Shown piece by piece: positions 1 to 5,874 of a stretch of 12,922 bases of DNA. The translations under genes were made by a program, and so were the position numbers. The notes beneath the pieces were generated by a model, which worked only from the letters and a program-made list of their open reading frames with translations, had not been told where the DNA came from and did not search any database. Where the stretch lies: NCBI GenBank assembly GCA_002384815.1, contig DGBN01000073.1, positions 1 through 12,922 of the forward strand, given 5' to 3'. Numbering within the stretch: position 1 is the first letter of the stretch; each line of letters begins with the position of its first letter. This DNA is from Oxalobacteraceae bacterium UBA4003. Its GTDB lineage: Bacteria; Pseudomonadota; Gammaproteobacteria; Burkholderiales; Burkholderiaceae_D.

Positions 1-146
1 ACAGCTTTTTTAGCCACTGGCTTTTTAGCTGCTGCTTTTTTCGCTACCGGTTTTTTAGCTGCAGCTTTTTTTGCCACAGGTCTTTTTGCTACTGGTTTCT
101 TGGCAGCTGGTTTCTTGGCTGCTGATTTTTTTGCTGCTGTTGCCAT
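1..146 (-). CDS. Histone H1-like Lys/Ala/Pro-rich DNA-binding protein (5' part only)
   Basis: The reading frame begins at the ATG complementary to 144-146 and runs off the left edge after 48 codons. The visible protein starts MATAAKKSAAKKPAAKKP and continues as near-perfect AAKKP / VAKKA repeats with almost no other residues. This composition is typical of bacterial histone H1-like proteins, basic proteins that bind DNA non-specifically. A good Shine-Dalgarno (AAGGAG, about 7 nt upstream) supports the start. The missing C-terminus decides the family: it could be a pure H1-like tail protein or, like the gene at 12144, a tail fused to a SWIB domain. The repeat codons create many A6-A8 runs on the coding strand. 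It is separated from nrdB by two terminators, so it should have its own promoter in 147-363, though I could not identify one. Confidence 0.8.
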   Translation of the reverse strand, partial: MATAAKKSAAKKPAAKKPVAKRPVAKKAAAKKPVAKKAAAKKPVAKKA

Positions 147-237
147 TTTGTTTCTCCTTCACGTGATGGAAAAAATCAAGCTTCTAGGTTGGAAACCCGC
201 CCGTCCCATCGCGATGGCACTAGCGGATTATTCATCG

Positions 238-261
238 GCACAAGCGTACTCTTGCTTGCGC
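238..261. repeat. Inverted repeat, 8-bp stem
   Basis: GCACAAGC (238-245) and GCTTGCGC (254-261) can pair over 8 bp around an 8-nt loop; one pair is a G-T wobble in the minus-strand transcript. No T-run follows on either strand, so it is not an intrinsic terminator. It lies in the presumed leader of the H1-like gene, about 92 nt upstream of its start. Confidence 0.45.
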
Positions 262-278
262 TAATGAATTCGGCACCA

Positions 279-318
279 GCTGAACTGCTGCATCCCCTCA
301 CTTATGCAGCACTTCAGC
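279..318. repeat. Long imperfect inverted repeat (15-bp arms, one mismatch)
   Basis: The left arm GCTGAACTGCTGCAT (279-293) is complementary to the right arm ATGCAGCACTTCAGC (304-318) at 14 of 15 positions, with a 10-nt loop (294-303). It is the strongest hairpin in the window apart from the terminators. Neither side carries a T-run, so it is not a simple terminator. Position between the nrdB terminators and the H1-like start suggests a structured 5' leader, a small RNA, or an operator. I cannot decide which from sequence alone. Confidence 0.55.
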
Positions 319-340
319 CTTACATGGCTATGCGTATTTC

Positions 341-353
341 GTAGCGACGCTAC
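341..353. promoter_or_regulatory. 13-bp palindrome, possible operator
   Basis: GTAGCGACGCTAC is a perfect inverted repeat (GTAGCG / CGCTAC around a single A). It sits immediately downstream (minus direction) of the second nrdB terminator, where a promoter or operator for the H1-like gene could be. I do not recognise the motif as the site of a named regulator, and chance occurrence is possible. Confidence 0.25.
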
Positions 354-363
354 TGCATTAGCC

Positions 364-390
364 AAAAAAAACGCCAGCACTCATGCCGGC
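364..390 (-). terminator. Intrinsic terminator, distal of a tandem pair after nrdB
   Basis: Read on the minus strand, GCCGGCA and TGCTGGC (plus 384-390 and 373-379) form a 7-bp stem with one G-U pair and a 4-nt loop, followed by G and an unbroken T8 run (plus 364-371). This is a canonical Rho-independent terminator. It lies 46 nt beyond the first terminator and probably backs it up, isolating the H1-like gene from nrdAB read-through. Confidence 0.75.
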
Positions 391-426
391 ATTGGAATTC
401 TGTTTCAGAAAAAACAAACCTTTTTT

Positions 427-469
427 AAAAGAAAAAGCCGCCACACCTGACTGAATCAGGTGGTGCGGC
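427..469 (-). terminator. Intrinsic terminator of the nrdAB transcript
   Basis: On the minus strand, arms at plus 456-469 and 437-450 pair over 14 positions except for a 2-nt internal mismatch, with a 5-nt loop (451-455). The stem is followed by TTTTTCTTTT (plus 427-436). This is a strong terminator about 120 nt past the nrdB stop codon. Confidence 0.85.
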
Positions 470-589
470 TTGAGCAGATGAGATCGTATAGGTCTTCTAC
501 TGTTCATTAAATTTGGTTGTTGCCTTTCCTGTTTTCGCAGTCTTGTATCATCTTTTTTCGACTGACATTCTAGGTTCGACGCAAACCGA

Positions 590-1768
590 TCATTCCCAGT
601 TGAGCGCGCCACCCGTTTGGTATTCGATGACACGTGTCTCAAAAAAGTTGCGCTCTTTTTTCAGATCAATCATTTCGCTCATCCAAGGGAAAGGGTTTTC
701 CTCTTGTTCGAACATCGGTTCCAAACCAATTTGTTGCGCGCGACGATTTGCGATAAATCTCAAATAGCCTTTGAACATCGGAGCATTCAGTCCAAGCACT
801 CCACGCGGCATTGTATCCTCTGCGTAACGATATTCCAACTCTACTGCGCGTAAAAACAACGTTTTAATTTCATCGCGAAATTGCGGCGTCCACAAATGCG
901 GATTTTCGAGCTTGATCGTGTTGATCAAATCGATCCCGAAATTGCAGTGCATGGATTCGTCGCGCAGAATGTATTGATACTGTTCCGCCGCTCCCATCAT
1001 CTTGTTTTGACGACCGAGCGCGAGGATCTGCGCGAAGCCGACGTAGAAGAACAAACCTTCCATCAGGCACGCGAATACAATCAGCGAGCGCAGCAGTTTC
1101 TGGTCATTCTCGGTGGTGCCGGTGGTGAATTGCGGATCGGTCAGTGTTTCAATGAAAGGGATCAGAAACTGATCCTTGTCGCGTATCGATTCCACTTCGT
1201 TGTACGCATTGAAAATTTCGCCTTCGTCCAGCCCCAGCGATTCGACGATGTACTGGTAGGCATGCGTGTGAATCGCTTCTTCAAACGCCTGACGCAACAG
1301 ATACTGGCGGCATTCCGGTGCCGTGATGTGGCGGTAGGTGCCCAGCACGATATTGTTGGCAGCCAGCGAATCTGCAGTGACGAAAAATCCGAGGTTGCGT
1401 TTGACCAGGCGGCGCTCATCGTCAGTCAAACCGTTCGGGTTTTTCCACAGCTCGATGTCGCGCTGCATATTGATTTCTTGCGGCATCCAGTGATTTGCGC
1501 AACCGGCCAGATATTTGTCCCACGCCCATTTGTACTTAAATGGAACCAGTTGATTGACGTCGGTTTGACCATTGATGACGCGCTTGTCGGCCGCATCCAT
1601 GCGACGGGTTGGATCAACGGCAACGACTGGCTTTGCTACCAATGCAGGATCCATGGCGACGTCCTGGGTTTGTACACGTTGTGCTGCTGCATCACGTACT
1701 TGTTGCAGTGCTGGTTGCAATGCCGGCTGCGGTGCTGCTGGCTTTGCTTCTTCATCCCAACTTAGCAT
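590..1768 (-). CDS. nrdB: Ribonucleoside-diphosphate reductase class Ia, beta subunit (NrdB)
   Basis: NrdB is the radical-generating small subunit (R2) of the aerobic class Ia ribonucleotide reductase. It houses a di-iron centre and a tyrosyl radical that it passes to NrdA during reduction of ribonucleoside diphosphates. In this 392-residue protein the expected metal ligands are visible: Asp133, Glu164 and His167 (EAIH), Glu237, Glu271 and His274 (RDESMH). Tyr171, four residues after His167, matches the radical tyrosine (E. coli Tyr122), so this is a radical-tyrosine type enzyme. The spacings Asp-Glu 31 and Glu-Glu 34 equal those in E. coli. The first ~40 residues are a low-complexity Ala/Gln/Pro extension. 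The C-terminus ends GGALNWE, the flexible tail expected to dock on NrdA. The ATG has a Shine-Dalgarno (AAGGAA, about 8 nt upstream). It is the second gene of nrdAB, 164 nt after nrdA. Confidence 0.97.
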   Translation of the reverse strand: MLSWDEEAKPAAPQPALQPALQQVRDAAAQRVQTQDVAMDPALVAKPVVAVDPTRRMDAADKRVINGQTDVNQLVPFKYKWAWDKYLAGCANHWMPQEINMQRDIELWKNPNGLTDDERRLVKRNLGFFVTADSLAANNIVLGTYRHITAPECRQYLLRQAFEEAIHTHAYQYIVESLGLDEGEIFNAYNEVESIRDKDQFLIPFIETLTDPQFTTGTTENDQKLLRSLIVFACLMEGLFFYVGFAQILALGRQNKMMGAAEQYQYILRDESMHCNFGIDLINTIKLENPHLWTPQFRDEIKTLFLRAVELEYRYAEDTMPRGVLGLNAPMFKGYLRFIANRRAQQIGLEPMFEQEENPFPWMSEMIDLKKERNFFETRVIEYQTGGALNWE

Positions 1769-1807
1769 GATGTATTTCCTTATTATTTATATACTGCGAT
1801 AGTGCAG

Positions 1808-1835
1808 ATATTGCCGAAACCTCTAATGCTGACAA
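1808..1835 (-). promoter_or_regulatory. Weak candidate internal promoter for nrdB
   Basis: On the minus strand, TTGTCA (plus 1830-1835) and CAATAT (plus 1808-1813) are 16 nt apart, upstream of nrdB. The -35-like box is good but the -10-like box is poor, and the former lies inside the intercistronic hairpin arm. It could give nrdB some independent expression; the evidence is motif similarity only. Confidence 0.2.
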
Positions 1836-1861
1836 AACCTTATACAGCTTTGTCAGCATTA
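1824..1861 (-). repeat. nrdA-nrdB intercistronic hairpin
   Basis: TAATGCTGACAAA (1824-1836) and TTTGTCAGCATTA (1849-1861) are perfect reverse complements: a 13-bp stem with a 12-nt loop in the 164-nt gap between nrdA and nrdB. The stem is AT-rich and, read on the minus strand, is followed by GAGGTTTCGG rather than a T-run, so it is not a standard terminator. Possible roles are an RNA processing or 3'-end stabilising element setting the NrdA:NrdB ratio, or a protein operator. Confidence 0.6.
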
Positions 1862-1932
1862 TTCAATTCAAGTTCAGTGCAACATCGTGAATGTCATTTT
1901 TAGCTAGCGTATGCCAAGGTCTGAATAGACGA

Positions 1933-4824
1933 TTATTGGCAGGCTTCGCACTCTTCAAATCCGGTATCGCCTGGACGCAGCATGCACGCCGGGCCATCCG
2001 TTTCCGTTGCAGATGCATTTGCAGCATTGCCACCGCCCGAGTCCACTGCATTCAATGCGCCGGTTTTGGAGGTCGATTTCTCGGTATGCGTTGCACCCAT
2101 GGTACGCAGGTAATACGTGGTTTTCAAACCGCGCAACCATGCCAGCTTGTAGGTATCGTCGAGTTTTTTACCCGATGCGCCAGCCATGTAGATGTTCAAC
2201 GATTGCGCCTGATCTATCCATTTTTGACGACGCGATGCAGCCTCCACCAACCATGAAGGTTCGACTTCAAATGCCGTTGCGTAGATGTCGCGCAGATCTT
2301 GCGGAATGCGATCGATCTTCGCCAGGCTGCCATCGAAGTACTTGAGATCGGAAATCATGACTTCATCCCACAAGCCGCGAGCTTTCAAATCTCGCACCAG
2401 ATATTCATTGATCTCGGTAAATTCGCCGGACAGATTCGATTTGACGTACAGGTTTTGATACGTTGGCTCGATACAGGCAGACACACCGATGATGTTGGAA
2501 ATCGTCGCAGTTGGAGCAATCGCCACGCAGTTGGAATTGCGCATACCGAATTCCTTGATGCGTGAGCGCAACGGTGTCCAGTCAAATGTTTCGCTGTAAT
2601 CGGCTTCCAGGTAACCACCACGTTCTTCACCCAGCAATTTGAGCGAATCCTGCGGCAGGATGCCTCTATCCCACAAGGAACCCTTGTAGGAGCTGTAACG
2701 GCCTCGTTCTTCTGCCAGTTCGGTCGATGCATAGTAAGCGTAATAGCAAACGGCCTCCATCGAGCTATCGGCAAATTGCACCGCTTCTTTCGAAGCGTAT
2801 GGCACGCGCATCATGTGCAGGCAATCCTGGAAACCCATGATGCCGAGGCCGACCGGACGATGACGCAGATTCGAGTCACGCGCTTTTTTAACGGCGTAAT
2901 AGTTGATATCGATCACGTTATCGAGCATACGCATCGCGGTACGTATGGTTTTCTGCAGCTTGACGTGGTCGAGTTGACCGTCTTTCATATGCGCCGGCAT
3001 GTTGACCGAACCCAGATTGCAGACAGCGATCTCCGATTCATTGGTGTTCAATGTAATCTCGGTGCACAGGTTAGAGCTGTGAACGACGCCAACGTGCTGT
3101 TGTGGCGAACGGATGTTGCATGGGTCTTTGAATGTGATCCATGGATGACCGGTTTCAAACAGCATCGACAACATCTTGCGCCACAGATCCAGTGCCTGGA
3201 TTTTCTTGAACAGCTTCAATTCGCCACGCGCCGCTTTGGCTTCGTAGCCGGTGTAGGCCTCTTCAAATGCCTTGCCGACTTTGTCATGCAAGTCTGGCGC
3301 ATCGGATGGCGAGAACAGGGTCCACTCGCCTTTTTCCATCACGCGCTTCATGAACAGATCAGGAATCCAGTTCGCGGTATTCATGTCATGCGTACGACGG
3401 CGATCATCGCCAGTGTTTTTACGCAGGTCGAGAAACTCCTCGATATCCATGTGCCAGGTTTCCAGATAAGCGCAAACCGCACCCTTGCGTTTGCCGCCCT
3501 GGTTCACTGCAACGGCAGTGTCGTTGACCACTTTCAGGAAGGGCACCACGCCTTGCGAACGGCCGTTGGTGCCTTTAATATGCGCACCGAGTGAACGGAC
3601 TGGCGTCCAGTCATTACCCAGACCGCCGGCGTATTTCGCCAGCAATGCATTTTCCTTGATTGCTTCGTAAATGCCATCCAGATCGTCGGCCACGGTCGTC
3701 AGGTAGCAAGACGACAATTGCGAACGCAAAGTGCCGGAATTGAACAGCGTAGGGGTCGAGCTCATGAAATCGAACGTCGACAACAGGTTGTAGAACTCGA
3801 TCGCGCGCTCTTCACGATTGATTTCACCCAGCGCCAGACCCATCGCGACACGCATATAGAATGCCTGCGGCATTTCGATGCGGGTATCGCGAATATGCAG
3901 GAAGTAGCGGTCATACAGCGTTTGCAAGCCAAGGTAGCCGAATTGCAGATCACGCTCAGGCACCAGAGCCTCGCCGAGTTTTTTCAGATCGAATTGACCG
4001 AGTTTGGCGTCAAGCAATTCCGCCTCGATACCTTTCTTGATGAATTTAGGGAAGTATTCCAGATACGCTTCCGGTGCATCCGCCTGCGCAACTTCCTTGC
4101 CAAACACTTCCTTGCGTATCGTGTGCATCAGCAAACGTGCAGTCACGGTAGTATAGGCAGGATCTTTTTCCATCAGCGCGCGCGCTGCCAGAATTGCCGA
4201 CTTGTGCAATTCTTCGACCGGCACACCGTCGTACAGATTCTTGACTGTTTCATGCAGGATCGCATCGGCATCCACGTGTTTTTCCAGGCCGATACATGCA
4301 GCACCGATCAAATCGCGTACTTGGCTCATGTCCAGCGGACGGCGTTGACCATCTTCGGTCACGTGCAATTGATTCGATTCCACGACTGGCTTGGCGGCTT
4401 GCTGCTGCGCACGCTCTTCCATGCGTTTGGCGCGATACAACACATAAGCGCGCGCAACATCGTGCTCGCCGGAACGCATCAGCGCCAGCTCAACCTGATC
4501 CTGAATATCTTCAATATGGAAAGTACCGCCGGCCGGCTGACGACGTACCAAAGCGTTTACCACGCTGGAAGTCAATTGATCGACCAGTTCACGCACGCGT
4601 GCGGATGCCGCACCTTGTCCGCCATTAACGGCCAGAAATGCCTTGGTGACAGCGATGGAAATTTTCGATGGCTCAAAGCCGACGACTGCGCCGTTACGGC
4701 GAATGATGCGGTGGTCGCTCAGACCAGCAGCATGTGTGCCTGAAGTCGAAGGGGCAACCGCGAGGGGCGCGACGTTACCAATTTCCGTCGACGACTTGGC
4801 CGAAATTTCTTGCGTAGAGAGCAT
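1933..4824 (-). CDS. nrdA: Ribonucleoside-diphosphate reductase class Ia, alpha subunit (NrdA)
   Basis: NrdA is the catalytic large subunit (R1), converting NDPs to dNDPs with NrdB. At 963 residues it is about 200 longer than E. coli NrdA (761). The extra length is N-terminal: an ATP-cone at about 38-134 (RRNGAVVGFEPSKI onward) and a second, more divergent ATP-cone-like repeat at about 154-238. Such duplicated cones are known from Pseudomonas-type NrdA, where they sense ATP/dATP. Active-site residues are all present: Cys373 and Cys602 (redox pair), and Asn585, Cys587 and Glu589 in NLCTE. The radical-transfer pair Tyr904-Tyr905 (TYYLRT) is there, as is a C-terminal Cys959-x-x-Cys962 that receives electrons from thioredoxin or glutaredoxin. 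Cys373 to Cys587 is 214 residues, as in E. coli. The start has AAAGGAG five nt upstream. Transcribed with nrdB and preceded by likely NrdR boxes. Confidence 0.98.
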   Translation of the reverse strand: MLSTQEISAKSSTEIGNVAPLAVAPSTSGTHAAGLSDHRIIRRNGAVVGFEPSKISIAVTKAFLAVNGGQGAASARVRELVDQLTSSVVNALVRRQPAGGTFHIEDIQDQVELALMRSGEHDVARAYVLYRAKRMEERAQQQAAKPVVESNQLHVTEDGQRRPLDMSQVRDLIGAACIGLEKHVDADAILHETVKNLYDGVPVEELHKSAILAARALMEKDPAYTTVTARLLMHTIRKEVFGKEVAQADAPEAYLEYFPKFIKKGIEAELLDAKLGQFDLKKLGEALVPERDLQFGYLGLQTLYDRYFLHIRDTRIEMPQAFYMRVAMGLALGEINREERAIEFYNLLSTFDFMSSTPTLFNSGTLRSQLSSCYLTTVADDLDGIYEAIKENALLAKYAGGLGNDWTPVRSLGAHIKGTNGRSQGVVPFLKVVNDTAVAVNQGGKRKGAVCAYLETWHMDIEEFLDLRKNTGDDRRRTHDMNTANWIPDLFMKRVMEKGEWTLFSPSDAPDLHDKVGKAFEEAYTGYEAKAARGELKLFKKIQALDLWRKMLSMLFETGHPWITFKDPCNIRSPQQHVGVVHSSNLCTEITLNTNESEIAVCNLGSVNMPAHMKDGQLDHVKLQKTIRTAMRMLDNVIDINYYAVKKARDSNLRHRPVGLGIMGFQDCLHMMRVPYASKEAVQFADSSMEAVCYYAYYASTELAEERGRYSSYKGSLWDRGILPQDSLKLLGEERGGYLEADYSETFDWTPLRSRIKEFGMRNSNCVAIAPTATISNIIGVSACIEPTYQNLYVKSNLSGEFTEINEYLVRDLKARGLWDEVMISDLKYFDGSLAKIDRIPQDLRDIYATAFEVEPSWLVEAASRRQKWIDQAQSLNIYMAGASGKKLDDTYKLAWLRGLKTTYYLRTMGATHTEKSTSKTGALNAVDSGGGNAANASATETDGPACMLRPGDTGFEECEACQ

Positions 4825-4862
4825 TACAACTCCTTTAAAAACGATAGTCCTGCTGGTTGTAA
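4824..4862 (-). promoter_or_regulatory. Inverted repeat enclosing the nrdA ribosome-binding site
   Basis: TTACAAC (4824-4830) and GTTGTAA (4856-4862) are perfect 7-nt complements separated by 25 nt. In the nrdA mRNA the 3' arm covers the spacer and the first base of the ATG, and the Shine-Dalgarno (plus 4830-4835) sits at the end of the loop next to the stem. Such a fold could lower initiation. The stem is short and the loop large, so stability is doubtful. Confidence 0.35.
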
Positions 4863-4884
4863 GAGAGAAAACATGATGCTGCCG

Positions 4885-4896
4885 TTTTCGCGAAAA
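4885..4896. promoter_or_regulatory. Perfect 12-bp palindrome in the nrdA leader
   Basis: TTTTCGCGAAAA is fully self-complementary and lies 61-72 nt upstream of the nrdA start codon. It would be a good site for a dimeric DNA-binding regulator. I do not assign it to a known family. It is downstream of the NrdR-like boxes and therefore inside the leader if transcription starts near those boxes. Confidence 0.3.
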
Positions 4897-5008
4897 TATT
4901 TTGTATGGACTACCCAGCCTGACGAACCTGCACCAGACGCCTATACGGACTCTATTGATTTAATTGTATTGAGTGACATCTGCTCAGGGCTCCTGCTAAT
5001 AATATGCA

Positions 5009-5038
5009 TATATAGACAAATTATGGTGAAGCAAACAA
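5009..5038 (-). promoter_or_regulatory. Candidate sigma-70 promoter for nrdA
   Basis: On the minus strand, TTGTTT (plus 5033-5038) and TATATA (plus 5009-5014) are separated by 18 nt. It lies downstream of the NrdR-like boxes. A second possible -10 (CATAAT, plus 5090-5095) lies exactly between the two boxes, with a TTTACC-like -35 (plus 5116-5121) at a poor 20-nt spacing. The latter position would suit repression by NrdR better. I cannot choose between them. Confidence 0.3.
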
Positions 5039-5069
5039 CTGAACAAACTTGAGGGGAGATCGACAAAAC

Positions 5070-5115
5070 CCACTACATCTAGTGCGGAAATTATGATCTG
5101 CACTAATTCTAGTGC
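5070..5115. promoter_or_regulatory. Tandem NrdR-box operator upstream of nrdA
   Basis: Two palindromes, CACTACATCTAGTG (5071-5084) and CACTAATTCTAGTG (5101-5114), share CACTA-N4-TAGTG. As 16-mers (5070-5085, 5100-5115) both fit the published NrdR-box consensus acaCwAtATaTwGtgt at nearly all conserved positions. Their centres are 30 bp apart, about three helical turns, which is the tandem, phased arrangement known for NrdR sites. NrdR is a zinc-finger plus ATP-cone repressor of ribonucleotide reductase genes. The boxes are about 246 nt upstream of the nrdA start, implying a long leader. The nrdR gene itself is not in the window. Confidence 0.85.
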
Positions 5116-5199
5116 GGTAAAGTCGGGGATGCAATCACTTTCTTGCCTGTTCCCGATATATTTTTTTATATTCCTGCCTGAGATTGCCAGAGGGCATTT

Positions 5200-5874
5200 T
5201 TAAACTGTGCAGAACTGCAAATCGCCGGCCACCGCCCAAGCTTGCAACTGCTCTTGCGTCAATTTCTGCGTTGCACCCTCCCGCCATTCCGCATGTTTTT
5301 TTCGATAAAGCGCCTGATACCCGCTCCAGTTGAAAAACGGACCGGGATCGGTTTTGCGGCCGGGAGCAATCTGTTCGTGCCCACTGACATGCTGCAACGG
5401 GTACGCCAGTTTCAATGCCACGGTAAGCGATGCAAGCGCCGCGTATTGCGCATCCTCGAATGGCTCAAAATCGGTGCCCTCCAGCTCAATGCCTATCGAA
5501 AAATCATTGCAGCACTCCCGCCCGCAAAAAGAAGAAGCACCGGCATGCCATGCCCTGTCTCTGGCCGATACGAATTGCATGACCGTACCATCGCGCCGAA
5601 TCAGAAAATGAGCAGAGACGCGCAAAGGTTTCAACTGATCGAAATACGGATCGGCAGCGTAATCAAGCTGGTTCAGAAACAGATCGGCAATAAACGGGCC
5701 GCCAAACTGTCCTGGAGGCAAGCTGATGTTATGAATCACCAGCAATGCAATTTCCATTCCTTCCGCACGCAAATCAAAATTGGGCGATGGCAGGCGCACG
5801 ACATCGGCTGCCCAACCGTTTGCATCAATCTGAAACGGCAAGGATGCATGGACGGGAGCTTTATTCCGGCGCAT
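5200..5874 (-). CDS. ampD: 1,6-anhydro-N-acetylmuramyl-L-alanine amidase (AmpD)
   Basis: AmpD is a cytoplasmic zinc amidase that removes the peptide from 1,6-anhydro-MurNAc-peptides during cell-wall recycling; by lowering these signals it keeps ampC-type beta-lactamase regulation off where AmpR exists. This 224-residue protein has the expected zinc ligands His48 (VIHNIS), His166 (SGHEQIAPG) and Asp176, plus Glu130 (IGIELEG) and Lys174 (GRKTDPG), equivalent to the catalytic residues of the Citrobacter enzyme. It is about 40 residues longer than the 183-residue E. coli enzyme, partly through a C-terminal tail. The ATG (5872-5874) overlaps the end of pilR by 14 nt and has no Shine-Dalgarno, which points to translational coupling; no better ATG or GTG lies before the first motif. 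Last gene of the minus-strand unit. Confidence 0.95.
   Translation of the reverse strand: MRRNKAPVHASLPFQIDANGWAADVVRLPSPNFDLRAEGMEIALLVIHNISLPPGQFGGPFIADLFLNQLDYAADPYFDQLKPLRVSAHFLIRRDGTVMQFVSARDRAWHAGASSFCGRECCNDFSIGIELEGTDFEPFEDAQYAALASLTVALKLAYPLQHVSGHEQIAPGRKTDPGPFFNWSGYQALYRKKHAEWREGATQKLTQEQLQAWAVAGDLQFCTV

Larger units (their letters stand above)
147..589. other. Gene-free region between the H1-like gene and nrdB
   Basis: No convincing gene lies in these 443 bases. From right to left, in the direction of minus-strand transcription, it holds about 120 nt of nrdB 3' untranslated sequence, two intrinsic terminators (427-469 and 364-390), a 13-bp palindrome (341-353), a long imperfect hairpin (279-318), a smaller hairpin (238-261), and then the ribosome-binding site of the H1-like gene. 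The small minus-strand frame across 358-642 has no Shine-Dalgarno, contains both terminators and overlaps the end of nrdB, so I do not call it. Confidence 0.7.
4825..5199 (-). other. nrdA control region and long leader
   Basis: This 375-base gene-free stretch separates ampD from nrdA, both on the minus strand. It contains tandem NrdR-box-like palindromes (5070-5085, 5100-5115), promoter-like hexamers, a perfect 12-bp palindrome (4885-4896), a 10-bp AT palindrome ATATGCATAT (5002-5011), and the inverted repeat at the nrdA start. An A/T-rich block at about 5156-5174 lies upstream of the boxes and could act as an UP-like element. I see no minus-strand intrinsic terminator after ampD, so some read-through from the ampD unit into nrdA is possible. 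No plausible small gene was found. Confidence 0.7.

Noticed and set aside
266..280. GAATTCGGCACCAGC resembling a cDNA-library EcoRI adaptor
   Set aside because: Differs from the adaptor by one base and lies in continuous genomic-looking sequence; coincidence is more likely than contamination.
881..1765. Long plus-strand open frame (294 codons) opposite nrdB
   Set aside because: Antisense shadow of nrdB, which is certain from its metal-ligand motifs; the frame has no Shine-Dalgarno and no recognisable domain.
1824..1861. Intrinsic terminator between nrdA and nrdB
   Set aside because: Stem is long but AT-rich and not followed by a T-run on the minus strand, so it does not meet terminator criteria; kept as a hairpin.
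2776..4743. Plus-strand open frames of 272 and 341 codons opposite nrdA
   Set aside because: Antisense shadows created by nrdA codon use; low-complexity His/Arg/Gln/Phe-rich translations with no family resemblance.
5185..5201. Terminator-like TGCC-AGAG-GGCA followed by T5
   Set aside because: The T-run is on the plus strand, where no gene reads into it, the stem is only 4 bp, and it overlaps the ampD stop region.
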